DNA from: Arctopsyche grandis
Lineage: Eukaryota; Arthropoda; Insecta; Trichoptera; Hydropsychidae
Reading direction: 5' to 3'
Length of the DNA stretch: 64,000 bases
NCBI RefSeq assembly: GCF_051622035.1
Contig: NC_135364.1
Coordinates: forward strand, 25,474,501-25,538,500
Positions 27,701 to 41,500 of this stretch are shown here, one piece after another. Below the pieces are notes generated by a model. That model ran no database searches, was not told the origin of the DNA, and saw only the letters and a program-made list of their open reading frames with translations. The translations under genes were made by a program, and so were the position numbers. The first letter of the stretch is position 1; the number at the start of each line of letters is the position of its first letter.

Positions 27701-30700
27701 GCTTTAAATGATGATGTTACATAGATAGAATAATCATTCAATCCAATGCTATTAAAAGTACAAAACGGACTTTACAGGTCTGTTACTGAGAGTTGGCGCG
27801 TTCTCGTACTCGCACCGAAGCGAGCGAAAGAGACAGAACGTATTTTTATTGTTGAATGCAGTGTGACAGCATGTGATAGCATGTTATACAGTATACACCT
27901 ATTCACTAACACTACAACAGACATATACGACTCTACATACAATAAAATATATTAAAATAAACAAAAAAGTAGTAAAAAAATCATCAGTCGTTCTTCATTA
28001 TAGATTACTAGTGTTGTCCCCGATGAAATATCATCGCATGGGTGTTGGCATATTAAGTTATTAAATAAAAAAAATGTGTCGGTCCTGTGCTCGATCCGCA
28101 CGCGGTCGAATTTATTAAAATGTATTTAAATTAATATTTTTATTTAATTGTTTATTACGAAAAAAATGGTAAAAATTACCTACCTACCTACATACATACA
28201 TATAAACAATAGACAAATTAAATAATTAAATAAATGGCACTAAATGCTCAGAGACTTCTAGAGCGCCGTCTATTAGCCTAGACGAAACATTGGTAGCAAA
28301 CAGTATATATAAAAGTTTTTTTCTTTCGATATTATATTCGTACATTTTGTTGGCAGTGTTTTAGGTATGACGTAAACAACAATATAAAACACTAATAGAA
28401 AAATTAATTAATTAATTAAATAAATTTTCAATCCATGGTGGTAAATTCTCAGAGACTTAGCGCCAGAAACATTGGTATCGAATAGTATATATAGAAGTTT
28501 TTTCTTTCGATATATATTCGTATAAACGTTTTGGCAGTGGTTTAGCTGTGACGTACATATATGTATATGTCGAATCGAAACGAATATTATAGTATATATA
28601 GCTTTCATTATTTTCCTTTTCATTTGTTTATTTTGTATTTACCTTTTTCATTTGTTTTATATTTGTAAATTTCAATTTCTTCTTATATTCTATTTTATAA
28701 TCTTTTCCAAATATTTTAATACTATAGTTTAATTATGCAATGTTCTTCATATTTTGTCAGGCCTTTATTCTTTACTTTTTAATTTGTTTTCCTTATATTT
28801 ATCTTTTTCATTTTTGTAAAAATCTATTATTGGACTCGGATGTTACATTTATTATTTATTTACTATTTGTTTTTTTTTTATACATATCTATGTTCATCCT
28901 GTCTGTTGATTTTTCAATTAATAAAATAAAATAAAATAGTACGGCGAGCATTATCGCATATACACAGACACACAGAATAACGACATTGTACATACATATA
29001 TATGATTTGAGTTTAATCTAATGAAATTTAAACATGCTCTTCAATATCCTTTTCCATTCATATAATACCAAAGGTTTTGTATGGAACTTTATCTGTTTTT
29101 TTTTTTTCAACAAAAATTGTATATACATATGTATGTAGATAGAGGGCGAGAAATAGAAAGGAATGAGAGCGTGATGATATAATATGCGTATCGGTGAGGC
29201 ACGACGCGAAATAACAAATTTGCGAGGGTACGTGGACCCAGTGTTGGCCGCCCATGCGTACGGGGCTGGCACGTCATACATCATAATGTTATACAGCGAG
29301 CACTAAAGCATGAAGGCACGATATCACGTAGTTGTTGGTCGGGAGGGTTCGTGACCTTCTTGCCCACCCACCACCACCCCCATCGAAACCTCCCACGGCA
29401 TCCTTAAACCGTCCCCACCCCCTCACCTCTCTATATCTCTCTCTCTGCCTCGTCGAGTGGGAGGAGGGGGCGAGGGTCAAGAGGGCGGCGGCTGGCTAAA
29501 CCTTTGCACGCACACAACCCCACGACCTTTCTTTATCTGAACACTTTGAACGTATCGTCGATAAGCATAAAAACCGCTTCTTTTTTGTGTCAACATGGGC
29601 TTTTTTCTTTTTTTATTATGAAAATCTCCTTGGGTGTCTGCTTTCTTCGGGGTAGGTCTTGGAATTCTATTGTCGAATTTTGATGATTTACTTCGATATA
29701 TTATATGTACATATGTGGTACGTTCGATTTTTGTGAATGTTATGTTTGTATATGATCCGTTGTAATTTTTTTTTCTTTTGGTTTATAGTTTATTTCTGCT
29801 TTTACATTTTATTTCTTTTTAATCTATGAGTTATTACTATTATTATTTTTATTTTTATTTTTTTGGAGGCCATTGTGGCGCATTTGTTTCTTCCTGTAAT
29901 GCCACAATGGTTCATACTATTTTTTAAATAAATATTATACTCACTTTATATTCAATGTGAAACTAAGAATAGGATTTGAGGATTTTATTTATTCTTTTAT
30001 TTGATTTTTTCATCTTATATTCATTTTTGTGTATTATTTTTCTTTTGTCTTTTTTCGTTTAATATATTTTTTATCATGTTTTTCTGCATTTTTCATATTT
30101 ATTTTATGCATGTTATTGTATTATATTTTTGTGTTCTTTTCTTTTTCAAACGTAGGCCATTTTGGCGCATTAAGAGGGCTGTACACCCGAAACCTTAATT
30201 TTGTTACCGTTCTTTTGTAAAAAATATGTACAAATCTAAAATCCATAGATGTCTCAATGGATTAATTCTGTAATTAATTGTTATTTCGTGTTCTTCAGCT
30301 TCTGGAAATACAGTTGTTTTATTTTTACAGTTGGATTGTTTGTAATTAATTGTCCAGGAAGGCGCATTGGGGTCTTCCTGGTATATATCTATGTAAAATA
30401 AAATAAAATATATCATATAACTTCAAATCAATTCGTGTATTAAGAGGGCTGTACACCCGAAACCTTAATTTTGTTACCGTTCTTTTCTTCGATATATATA
30501 TTGAGTGTATGTATATATTGAGTGAATGCGACAATATATATCAATATATATATTGAGTGAATGCGACAGTTGCGCTTCGACCAGATAAAACGTGTTTTAA
30601 ATTGACAAAATCGAGGTTTCGTATTCTACTATTTTCTCCTCCAAAACTGGACCAATTTAAAAAAAAAATTCATCATCGGTATGAGAAAGATATTTTATGT

Positions 30701-33700
30701 GCATCTATCGGCGTATTTTTTTTTAAATCGACCGTTAAATAACCACGCTGGACTCTTTTCGTGGGTGTAAAAAAGAGGCCATTTTATAGATGTTTGACGG
30801 CTCCTACCTCCTATAAAAAATAGTTAATCAAAAAAATAAAACGATAGATGCACCCCAATGGTGGATATCAATAGCATATTAAAAAATAATTTCTCTAGTG
30901 CCATAATTGAGGTAGGGAAAAGTATAGTACGTTTGTATGGACAAGGCGCTGCTGTCCAGCCCTCTTAACTTCTTCCTGTAATGCCACAATGTTCCAAATC
31001 TATAAATGAATAATTGAGTGGCATATATAAGTTCACTTTTCTTAATTTGTTGAAATATCTCACAAAACAGTAAATATAATATTTTGCGTTTAACAATATT
31101 TAATAACACTGTCGGTCTATAAATCGTTTATTCTGCTTTTCCGAGATACTGGACATATCGAATTAAAATAAGTGATGACAATTTGTGAATTAAGTCAAAC
31201 AGAAATAATTAAATATTGGACTTTTGCCACTTTCAAATATAACGGATCATACATATATTGGAAACTTTCTTACTAACACGCTTTCATTATGATTCTCTGG
31301 TTTTTATTAAATTTAAAAAAAAATAAGTTTCTTGGTAGCATCTTGATGTGTTCAAAAATATGTACCTGTACATGCAACCTCTAGAACAGACAAATAATCT
31401 CTAGAACAGACAAATCGCTTCCTTTGTGAATTATATTAAAAAATGACAGCTTAAAATAAGAAAAAAAGATTCAAAGCATTCATACCTAGTTACACGACAG
31501 ACAGACGTACATATACATATATAATATATGTATATGTATATGACAAAAAGATGCAAAATCTTTTTTAAAACCAGCTTTGCCCGGGTTTATTCATTCCGAA
31601 ATAGACCCAGACAATGCTGAATATGACCACTAGTAGTATAGTGTTGTACCCGATGAAATATCAAAGCAAAGGTGTTGGTATATTAAGTTATTAAATAAAA
31701 AAAATTAAAAGAAATGTGTCGTCGGTCATGCGTTCGATCTGCAAGCGGTCGATTTTTTTTTAAATACCTTTTAAATATATATAACTAGTGGTTTTACCCG
31801 GTTTCATTCGGTATTTGTAATATAAACCGCTTAAACAAGGCTAATCTAATAGTAAACATTTGAATAGTTTTATTTTATTTAAATTTATTTGAATATTCAT
31901 TTGTTTTTTTATTAAATTGAACATCACGAATTCTACGAAAAAAAAAACGAACAAACATGCATACAAAGTCTCTTTATTCGAATTGATATATTAGTACCTT
32001 TTAAATATATTTAATATAATATTTATATTTAACTAGCTGAACCCGGCGTGCGTTGCAATGCCACAATAACGCATGCGATTTCCGTTCCCGTTCCCGTTTT
32101 TGGGCAATTTCTGTTTACAGAAACCATCGCGGACATACACACAATAACTCCTGTAAGTTTCATTGCAATGGGTTGAATGGTATAGGAACGCATACGTGAC
32201 AGGCAATCAAACAAATATTGATTTTTAAATATATTTAATTGTTTAATATGAAAAAAAATGGTAAAAACTACCTACCTACCCACATAGAAACAATATAAAA
32301 CACCAATAGAAAAAATAATTAATTAAAATCATTAACCAGCAGCGTGGTCTACTGGTGAATGTTGAATTATTTCGTACTTGATGTTACGGGTTTGATTCCC
32401 GCTAAGTGTCGTTGTTCGCCAAACCTTAATTTGTCGAGGTCGATCGTTTCTTATCAGAATTTGCCAATTTTTCTGATTTTCATTGAAACGGTTCTTGTAA
32501 AAATTGGCGTTTCCTTCCTTTCCATCCCAATTTTCTGTTGCAAACCTCTAGTTATTGTTATATCTTAGGTTTCGCCATATTGCTCACCATAGATGTCTCT
32601 GTAGTTGTTTATCGAATATAAAAATTCGTATTTTTACATGACAGTTATTCATCGTTATTTATCGTATTCATACGATGTTTGTAATATCTGACCATGGCTG
32701 TCAGATATTATTTAGATTTACATGTATCTATGTAATAATCATGTGGACCAGGAAGGCGCATTTGGGGTTAACCTATTAAGCCTTCCTGGTATATTTGTAT
32801 ATATGTATGTAAAAATATGTATGTAATATAAAAAAAAAAAAAAACTTTCAATAGATGGCGCTCAGAGACATTTTTAACATATTCGTACATTTTGTTGACA
32901 GTGTTTTAGCTATGACGTACATATTATATGTATGTCAAATCGAAACGACTATTATAGTTAGAGGTAGTACCGGAAGCGTGCCGTTCTTTGTTTATTGTCC
33001 GCCGTGCACTGTTCATTTTTATGAGGAACCTTTTTTTTGCACTCTAGCTTTGTAGTTTGCTCTATTTCCTGAAAAATACATAGACCCAAAATGCCCTGTT
33101 TCCTGGGAAAAGCACGCTTCCGGTCCTACCTCTAATTATAGTACGGCGAGCGTTATCCCAGATACACAGACACACAGAATAGCGCTATTATGGGTTTGGT
33201 GCAAACGATCGACAAGCGCCAGACAGACTGAACCATAGATTAACTGGATGGCTGCTTTAAACGCAATTCTCGACTTCACGAATGATAGATTGCACATCAG
33301 ATGACGAGTAACCTTTCGATGTGCACAGATGCAATTATTAAAATGGTAATTATTAATATTGAGTTGGATCTTTCTGGCGAGTTTAAGGCAAAATTCGGAA
33401 CTAAAGTATCAGAAGCACCGAACGTATACAGGGTAGGTATGTCGGGACTTCGGGTAGATTTCGCTTAGTGTAAGTGCGAGCAGTGCGCACGCATAAGGTA
33501 CACGTGTCGTTAATCTGTGGTTCAGTCTGTCTGGCGCTTGTCGATCGTTTGCACCACATCGCGCTATTATATACATATATATGGTAATTTGTATACTTCT
33601 AAAAGCTTGATATAATATGGATTATATAGAACAAATAAATTTAGTCCGATTGAACAGTGAGTAGATAAATGGATTCCATTTTAACATTTCTCACAGAATT

Positions 33701-33722
33701 GAATAATGAAAGCATTGTACAA

Positions 33723-33814
<92 letters not shown>

Positions 33815-33909
33815 ATAAAAAATGCTGTATTGTTTGTAATTTGGCCAGGAAGGCGCATTGGGGTTTACCTGTAATGCCTTCCTGGTATGAAATAAAATAA
33901 AAATAATAA

Positions 33910-33997
<88 letters not shown>

Positions 33998-35453
33998 CGG
34001 GCGAGGAAGTTACTACGGTGTTGAGATGGCATGGCAAGGCCAGATTAGGTGGAGCACACACGAGATGAAAGCGATTATATATCCACACACACATTACATA
34101 AGTATCTACATACATACATACATACATACAAACCCTTATAGATAATATAGGTATCAATGTGAACCCTCGCACTCCGCTAATCACTGAATAAGATATGCTT
34201 CCTTAGAAACCATGATACCATTAAGGCATATATCCCAGCCACCGCACCCCCATCGCCACCCCGTCCCCTTTCATCCCCGCCGGGGAGTGTCTAAGAACCT
34301 GCGTCTTCGGTTAAGCGAAATCTTAAAATGGAAACTTGCTTAGTATACATACATACATATGCACGTATACGTGTGCATAAATTTGTCGTTTCGCATTTCA
34401 GGATTTCCAGTTAACCGTGACGATTATGGTGGTGGTTGTGAGTGGGTGGTAAGGGGCGGTGGTGTGATGTGTGTATGCGTGTGTATTTTTATTTTAACCT
34501 TTATGCGCATTAGTCAAAGGGATGGGGGGTTCGATAGAGGGATGTTTAAGTACCCGTGAAAGCGATCGCTTTCGCCGTATTATGTAGATCGGTTCACTTT
34601 AAGGGTTGATTTTATCGCGGCGACTTTGAAACGCTTCAAATCACGCCTTTCTATGAGTGGTTGTTTTTAATTTTTGGTTTAATTTCTTCCCCACCCCTTC
34701 GGTTTGAGAGGATTATTGAATTTTATAAAGTTGAAAGATTTATTTGAAACATTTTATTGGATTTTAGTAAAAAAAAATTATTATACGAAGAAATATTTGA
34801 ATATAAAATAAGATTAATTAATTAAAAAAAAATAATATTTAATTTTAAAGTTTTAGTATTTAAAAAGAAAAAAATTTAATTAAAATATTGTGTATATATA
34901 TATACATAAATATTGATATTTGAGAAATATTTGAATATAAAATAAGATTAATTAATTAAAAAAAATATATTTAATTTTTAAGTTATTATAATAATTTAAT
35001 AAAAAAATTATAAATATTAAATTAGAAGAAGAAATGGTTTGGATAATAAAATATTTTATTAAAAATTCATTAAAGGTATCTTAATATATATATCATCATC
35101 ATCATCATTTACAGCCATTCGCCATCCACTGCTGGATGAAGGCCTCTCCAACACGCTTCCACTCGTCTCTGTTTTGCGCAACACTCATCCATCTCATTCC
35201 GCACATTTTCCTAATTTCGTTCACCCATCTTCCTTGCGGTCTTCCTTTTACTCTTTTGCCTTCTCTCGGGTACCATTCAAGCACTTCTTTTGTCCACCTT
35301 TCGTCCATCCTCCTAGCTACGTGACCCGCCCATTGCCATTTCAATCTCTTCACTCTATCCACTATGTCCACTACCCTTGTCATATTTCTCACCCACGTGT
35401 TCCGCTTTCTGTCTCTCCTCGCTATGCCAAGCATACAGCGTTCCATACTTCTT

Positions 35454-35524
<71 letters not shown>

Positions 35525-38500
35525 CATATATGTATGCATATATGTAGATATGAATGTTTGCCTGTTTGTTTGCACGATATGCAAATCTACAGTTTTCAAT
35601 TTTGAATGGAAAAATTTGGTATGCCATGTTATGGTAGTCCAACTTTGAACCGAAGACTCACTTCTCACTCGCCCGAGCAACGCCGGGTAATTTAGCTAGT
35701 TTTTTATAAATTGTAATGGATGAGTATATTTTTCATGATATTCTTGTGATCTAAAGATGGATTGTGACGCCACTATATCGGAAATTGTTAATTGTTCTGT
35801 TTATGATTTATATAAGCTCAAATATAATCAATAAAATGGTTCGGTTTTTTTGCCTATATATTTCCCATCTTCTGATGATCTGTATGTCTTTGAATTACAG
35901 CTTCATATATAAAAATCAAATACCGAGTCTTCCTATTATATGAATGTGTATGAATATGTACATATGTTTGTATATATTGTACTTAATTCATTAATAATGA
36001 TTGCTATTTTTTCTCGAATTACTAGTTAATGATCCTGTTGTTTTAATTATCGCTATGTCCAACCAATTGGAAAATTTTTCATCTACTCTTTTTTGATAAT
36101 ATTTTTATATTTGTAATTCATAGTCCATTTCAAATTATTGCAAGTACTATGTATAAATTCTACACAAACCAATAGGGAGGAGTATGTTGTGACCTCTTAA
36201 TGTTGTTTGTAATATTCAAGTCAATCACCGAGCATTGTTGTAATTACTAATTAGGACTTCCGAATTAGGACTTAATACTGAAAGGGTCTTTACATCCATT
36301 TTTGCATAATCAGATGAACCAAGATGGGCGACTGATAGCTTTACTTGACCAGTTGATCTCGCAACCACAAACCAAAAGACAGGAAAGTTGACGAAACAAA
36401 GGATTGCAGAAATTCGTCACGTATTATTAGACCAAAGTTTTCTAATGAACCAAATAATATTACGAATATCGACCACTACATATAAGGAAGATAATTTGGC
36501 TATGAAATTTTCAACCCTGAGATCTGTATTATGTATTTATGAAATAAGAACAAAAAATGCCACTTCCGATTGACAGATGCTTACCAAATTTTATTCATAA
36601 CTTGGTATTAAGCTTTAACTTCTAGATATTAAATTTCAATTCAATAAACCAAAAGATTTCTGGGAATAACATAAAAAACTTCGATTATTTAGAATAAAAG
36701 TACTACTTCCGGTTCATATAAAAATATTAGGGTATAAAATTTATAATTTCTATTATATGTAAAAAATTCAGTCTGATTCGGTTAGCGGTTTGGGAGATAA
36801 TTGAATTCAAAAACTTGAAAAAAAAAAAGAGGACACCTATAAGGGGAGGTACCATTTCCGATTAATTTAAAAATTTACGTCGTATCGATAAGAATTTCAG
36901 TAACCGATACTACTAAGTTTTAGTTTGATAGGACGAACGGTGTCCAAAAAATCCTCAAAATACACTGACACACAGACATTTTTTCGAGATCATGAAAGCG
37001 TGATCAGTCATTGATTCTGAGTTCGAATCAGTCAAAATCTCGAGTTCGAATTTTCACATGTTCACAAAACTTCATCTATTGTTACTACGTACGTAGTAAA
37101 AAATTTGGTGTCACCTTTTAACAGTCGATATTTGAATTGAACACTTATAGCAAATCATTCAATCGTAACGTCTATTTATTTTAATGCATTCCTTCTTCTA
37201 TTTTGATTCAATTTTCATTAGAATAATCGCCGATAATATACTTAGCGATGGTTCGCGTTCCCTATGCGCCTGGCACAATGGCTCGATTGTGTTCGCCCTC
37301 GCGTTGTTGATAAATATGGTTGTTATTCTGTTTTGTATCGGCTAAGCCACCTAAGGCATTTTTTCTGATCTATAATTAAAAAAAAACGAACCCGAGGCCA
37401 AAAATATCCCCGCCTCGACACCCCTACAATGCAGAATCCGAGTGAAAACGACCACGTGTTCAATTTGTTTCGAACGCTAGTTGCCCCACAAATGGGTTTA
37501 TGTTACATTATTTATGCGAGCTCGCCCTCACAAAGCTATATAGTCCGAGAGAACTACGCGCTTTGCACCAAACTGTCGGACATCAAGTCCTCCCTTGAAC
37601 AACCCACCCCCACCCTCCCCAATTCTGAAGTATTCGGAAAGAATTAAGAACGCACCTGGAGCTCAATGACTTAAAATCAACGAGTAATACTAACAACACA
37701 CTACTACCCGGATTTTATTGCAAACCATCACTAATTAGCCAGTAGTATGGCAGTATGGTATATGGCAGACGTGTGGACACACACCCAATCAGAGTGAAGT
37801 ATTCGAGACGCGGGGAAGCGGCGTAGGAGGGTATGTGGAGCGTCATTTGACGACAGGCATGTGCGACGTTAGGCCGAGTCACATACACACACAGACACAA
37901 TTCTTTCGTCGAGCAGAACACTACTTTTGTATGTATTTTAGCCAGCAGTGTGGCTCGGTGGTTGCGTTTATGTTTAGCATCAAGAGTTTACCGGGCTCGT
38001 TCCCGTGCTAATATTTAATGCTGTTGGTCAGACTTGGATATTTGTGTCTCCAAGTCGATCGTTTCCTATCAGAGTTTGCCAATTTATCTGATTTCATTGT
38101 TAAAACGGTTCCTCCATCAAATTGGCATCCTCCATTAACGGTTCCTCCATCAAAATCATCCTACCCGCTATGTCACAAATATCTGAATTTGATTTGTGTA
38201 CAATATGTAAAAATTTATGTACAAGTCTAAATCCATAGATGTCTCTAGGGATTAATTAATTAATTGTTTATTTCGTGTTGTTCAGCCTCTCGAAATACAG
38301 CAGAAACACCAGTCTTTATACAAATAAAACCGGTCTTTTGACAAATAAATGACAAGATTTTTTTCAATGCTACCTGGAAAGGCTCAACGGGTAGTATTCT
38401 TGTTTACTTTTTATTGCATACTCAAAATACAACGCCTATCGGCGTTGGTCAGCATTAAAAAGGCTTAGTTCAAAACTATTCAAATTGCTATGTGATATAT

Positions 38501-41500
38501 GTAGAGCCCGGAATCTGAAGGGGCTGTTTATTGTTCAAAGATTGTAAATGCATTGTTAAAGGTTTGCCGAACCTTTTTTACAAAGGATTTACAACAATGG
38601 AACAATAGGCGGCACGTTTCCGGCCCCTTCAGATTCCGACCTCTAGATATATGTATCTCAATACTAGTCACCGGACCCAGAAGGAGCCGCGTATTGTTCA
38701 AAGGTTGTAAATGCATTGTTAAAGGTTTGCCGAACCTTTTTTACAACAATGGAACAATGGATAGCACTGTGACTATCCTACCTCTACTCAATACTCTTTA
38801 ACCTTTAATTATCTAATCTTAACTATGTTGAAGTCCAACTTTATGGCTGCAATTATATTTTTCACACTACGCTCAAATATCATTATCACTACTTTATGTT
38901 TACCCACTCAATCTTGTCTCAATATTGTTTATGTCTTAATCACTTTGTATAAATGCTCATGTAAATTGTATTAAATCCCACTTGTGGTAGCATTTCAAAA
39001 CTAGTAACTTGTGGTAGCATTTCGAGACTAGTAACTTGTGATAGTACTTGTAACTTGTGATTTAAATACATAAATATAAGCTTACTACTGTAACTACTAA
39101 TTTGTATTATAATTCGAGACTTGTATCGTGAATCTCAAAATATGTCAGCATAGCTCTCGTAAATACAAACTGCTTCTTTGGGGAAATAAAATATAAACAT
39201 CAAAATTGTTTGTAAATTATACCATCTCCCACTCGTCCCTGTAACAAAATAAATAGGACAATGAATGAATGTACATATACAAAAAACGACCGAAGATTTT
39301 GAGAAGCATCGCTCCCCGAGCGATTCCTCTCGCTTCAAATGTACCGTTAATGTCCGCTATAAACAGTATCAAGTTGAAACGTTACAAAACATGAACTATT
39401 CAAGTGCGATTATGCCCCATTCGTGCGGGGGGTTGAACTCGCCGATAATTCAACTCACCCCTTACGGTGTTTAGGGGGTGAAACTAGGTGAGAGTTACGC
39501 CAGTTGTGCGAACCGAGAGGCGAACTGACAAGTGACATTGATTACTTCTTTGTTTCGCCATGAGAGCACGCATCTTATATACCCAATCTGTCTTTTAATA
39601 TCTACCCATGTATGTATACTATTGCGAAAATTCATCAATATTGAAAAAAAATAATACACCAAGGCCAAAAAGCGTGTCTTTGAAAGTCTCACCGTATCTT
39701 CGTATGCCTCCATGTGTCCTAATTTGTACGGAGCTCATACGTAAAGGTGTATACTTTCACATACGAGTATGAAAATTTCCTTCATAAATAATGTTTTTTA
39801 ATAATGATTTGTTTTAATCATTAAATGTTTTCATCGAGTGCTTTTATAAATTGGTTGTTGACCGTTAAAGCCCTATAGCAAGAGAATGCGTCACGTGCAA
39901 ACACAATGCACGCGCTCCCACGTGTGCGAGCCGTATAAGCCGATTTTGAAACGTCAAACTACAGAGGGGTACACATACATGCGTGCCCCACATCTCGCGA
40001 ATTAATATAAATATTTAATTAAGAATTTAAAGTGTCGAGTTTTAAGCTGCAAACAATTGCTGTGGGTGATGCGCGAAATCGGTTGGAAAATCGGGAAAAC
40101 TCGAACATCAACTTAGTTTATTTAGTAAGGAGATTTAATCAAGAAAATAAATTCTATATATATGTATATATAAAAATGAATGTCTGTCTGTGTGTCTCGA
40201 ATAGGCTCCTAAGCCACTGAACCGATTACGATGGAACTTTTCATTTGTTCAACTTGTAACTGTAATTGTAATTGTAACTTCAACAAATCCTGAAATTACG
40301 ATGGAACTTTTCATTTGTTCAACTTGTAACTGTAATTGTAATTGTAACTTCAACGTATCCTGAAGTTACGATGGAACTTCAGGATTTTGTTGAATGCATG
40401 TCCGGGAAGATTACTGTGAAAAAAAAACGGGGAAAAAACCTCTAAATAATATTCGTAATTACGATTTTACTGACGCGAAAGTAAAGCTTCAACGCATCAC
40501 GCCGTGAGTGTGACAATAATCGCGCCACGCCTACCTCGCACTCGAATGTACTGACCATTCAGGGCTGTACCATAAACACACAGCGGATGGCCCACGTCAG
40601 CAAATATATCTATACCTATGTACATATATATAAAATTGAATGTCTATGGAACGGGAACAAGAACGGGAACGGGAACGGGAACGGGAACGGTAACGGGAAC
40701 GGTAACGGGAACGGGAACGGGAACGGGAACGGGAACGGGAACGGGAATTGACCGCGTTATTGTGGCATTGAAACGCATGCCGGGTTCATCTAGTATATTA
40801 TGTAATATGTACTTTGTAAATTTGTGTTTTACTAAAACCATGTATCAGTAATATGTAGAAGTATGACGAAATAGTATATAAATATATTAAACTTTGAGTA
40901 TATTACAATTGTGACTCTGCAAATAGCTTTTTTTCACCATTTTTTTTTAACAAAAGAGATTCATGGTGTCTACCTTGTCTTCAATTCCTTACCATGCAAT
41001 TTAACGTAATATTCTACCAAGTGGTGCGTGAGTCGAAAAAAGTTGGGAACAGCTGATCTATACAATCATGAAGACAGTATATCCGGGCAATTGTACCTTT
41101 AAATGAAGTACTGTTATTAAAATTTGGTAGGTAAAAAAGTTTTGAACATCTAGTGAACCGAGTATTAAATAGATTAAAATTAATATCTGCCAAAACAGAT
41201 GTGTCAATAGCCCCAGGGCCGCGCCTGCCATATGTACAAAATTGTGCAATGCACACAGGCGGCCAAAATATAAAGGCAGCCGAAAGAAATGAGGTAAAGT
41301 CATTAAATATTATATATTACTAAGAGGCTTGAGCCGCATAAGTAAGTATGTAATGAATTAATGATATACGATTATTTTTCACCATTGTAATGGTGGATTT
41401 GATTACCAAATATATTAATGACCAAACCGAGCAAAATGGCAAAAACGATCGGATAAGAACCCAAATTTTGTCGAAAGAAAAAATCGAAAGTGAGCTAATA

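Larger units (their letters stand above)
31630..33180 (-). mobile_element. Helitron-like family B copy carrying three nested insertions
   Basis: Family B sequence runs GTTGTACCCGATGAAATATC, then CTACCTACC, then GATGGCGCTCAGAGAC and ATACACAGACACACAGAATA. It is interrupted by a family A Helitron (31785-31995), a family C Helitron (32033-32215) and a SINE (32335-32820). Without them it aligns with 28008-28985. Confidence 0.65.

Noticed and set aside
28740..28934. Hydrophobic ORF resembling a membrane protein.
   Set aside because: T-rich DNA encodes Phe/Leu/Ile by composition, and it sits inside the family B Helitron-like element.
33681..34184. Long ORF of 167 codons with Ile-Tyr runs.
   Set aside because: It is a translation of two TA microsatellites and a SINE tail.
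35174..35605. Plus-strand ORF of 143 codons.
   Set aside because: It is the antisense shadow of the truncated RTE copy at 35092-35454 plus a TA run.
39590..39850. Possible CRISPR-like or tandem array.
   Set aside because: No regular repeat-spacer pattern exists here or anywhere in the window.
40618..40851. ORFs with Gly-Thr or Pro-Val dipeptide repeats.
   Set aside because: They are translations of the AACGGG microsatellite inside a Helitron-like element.
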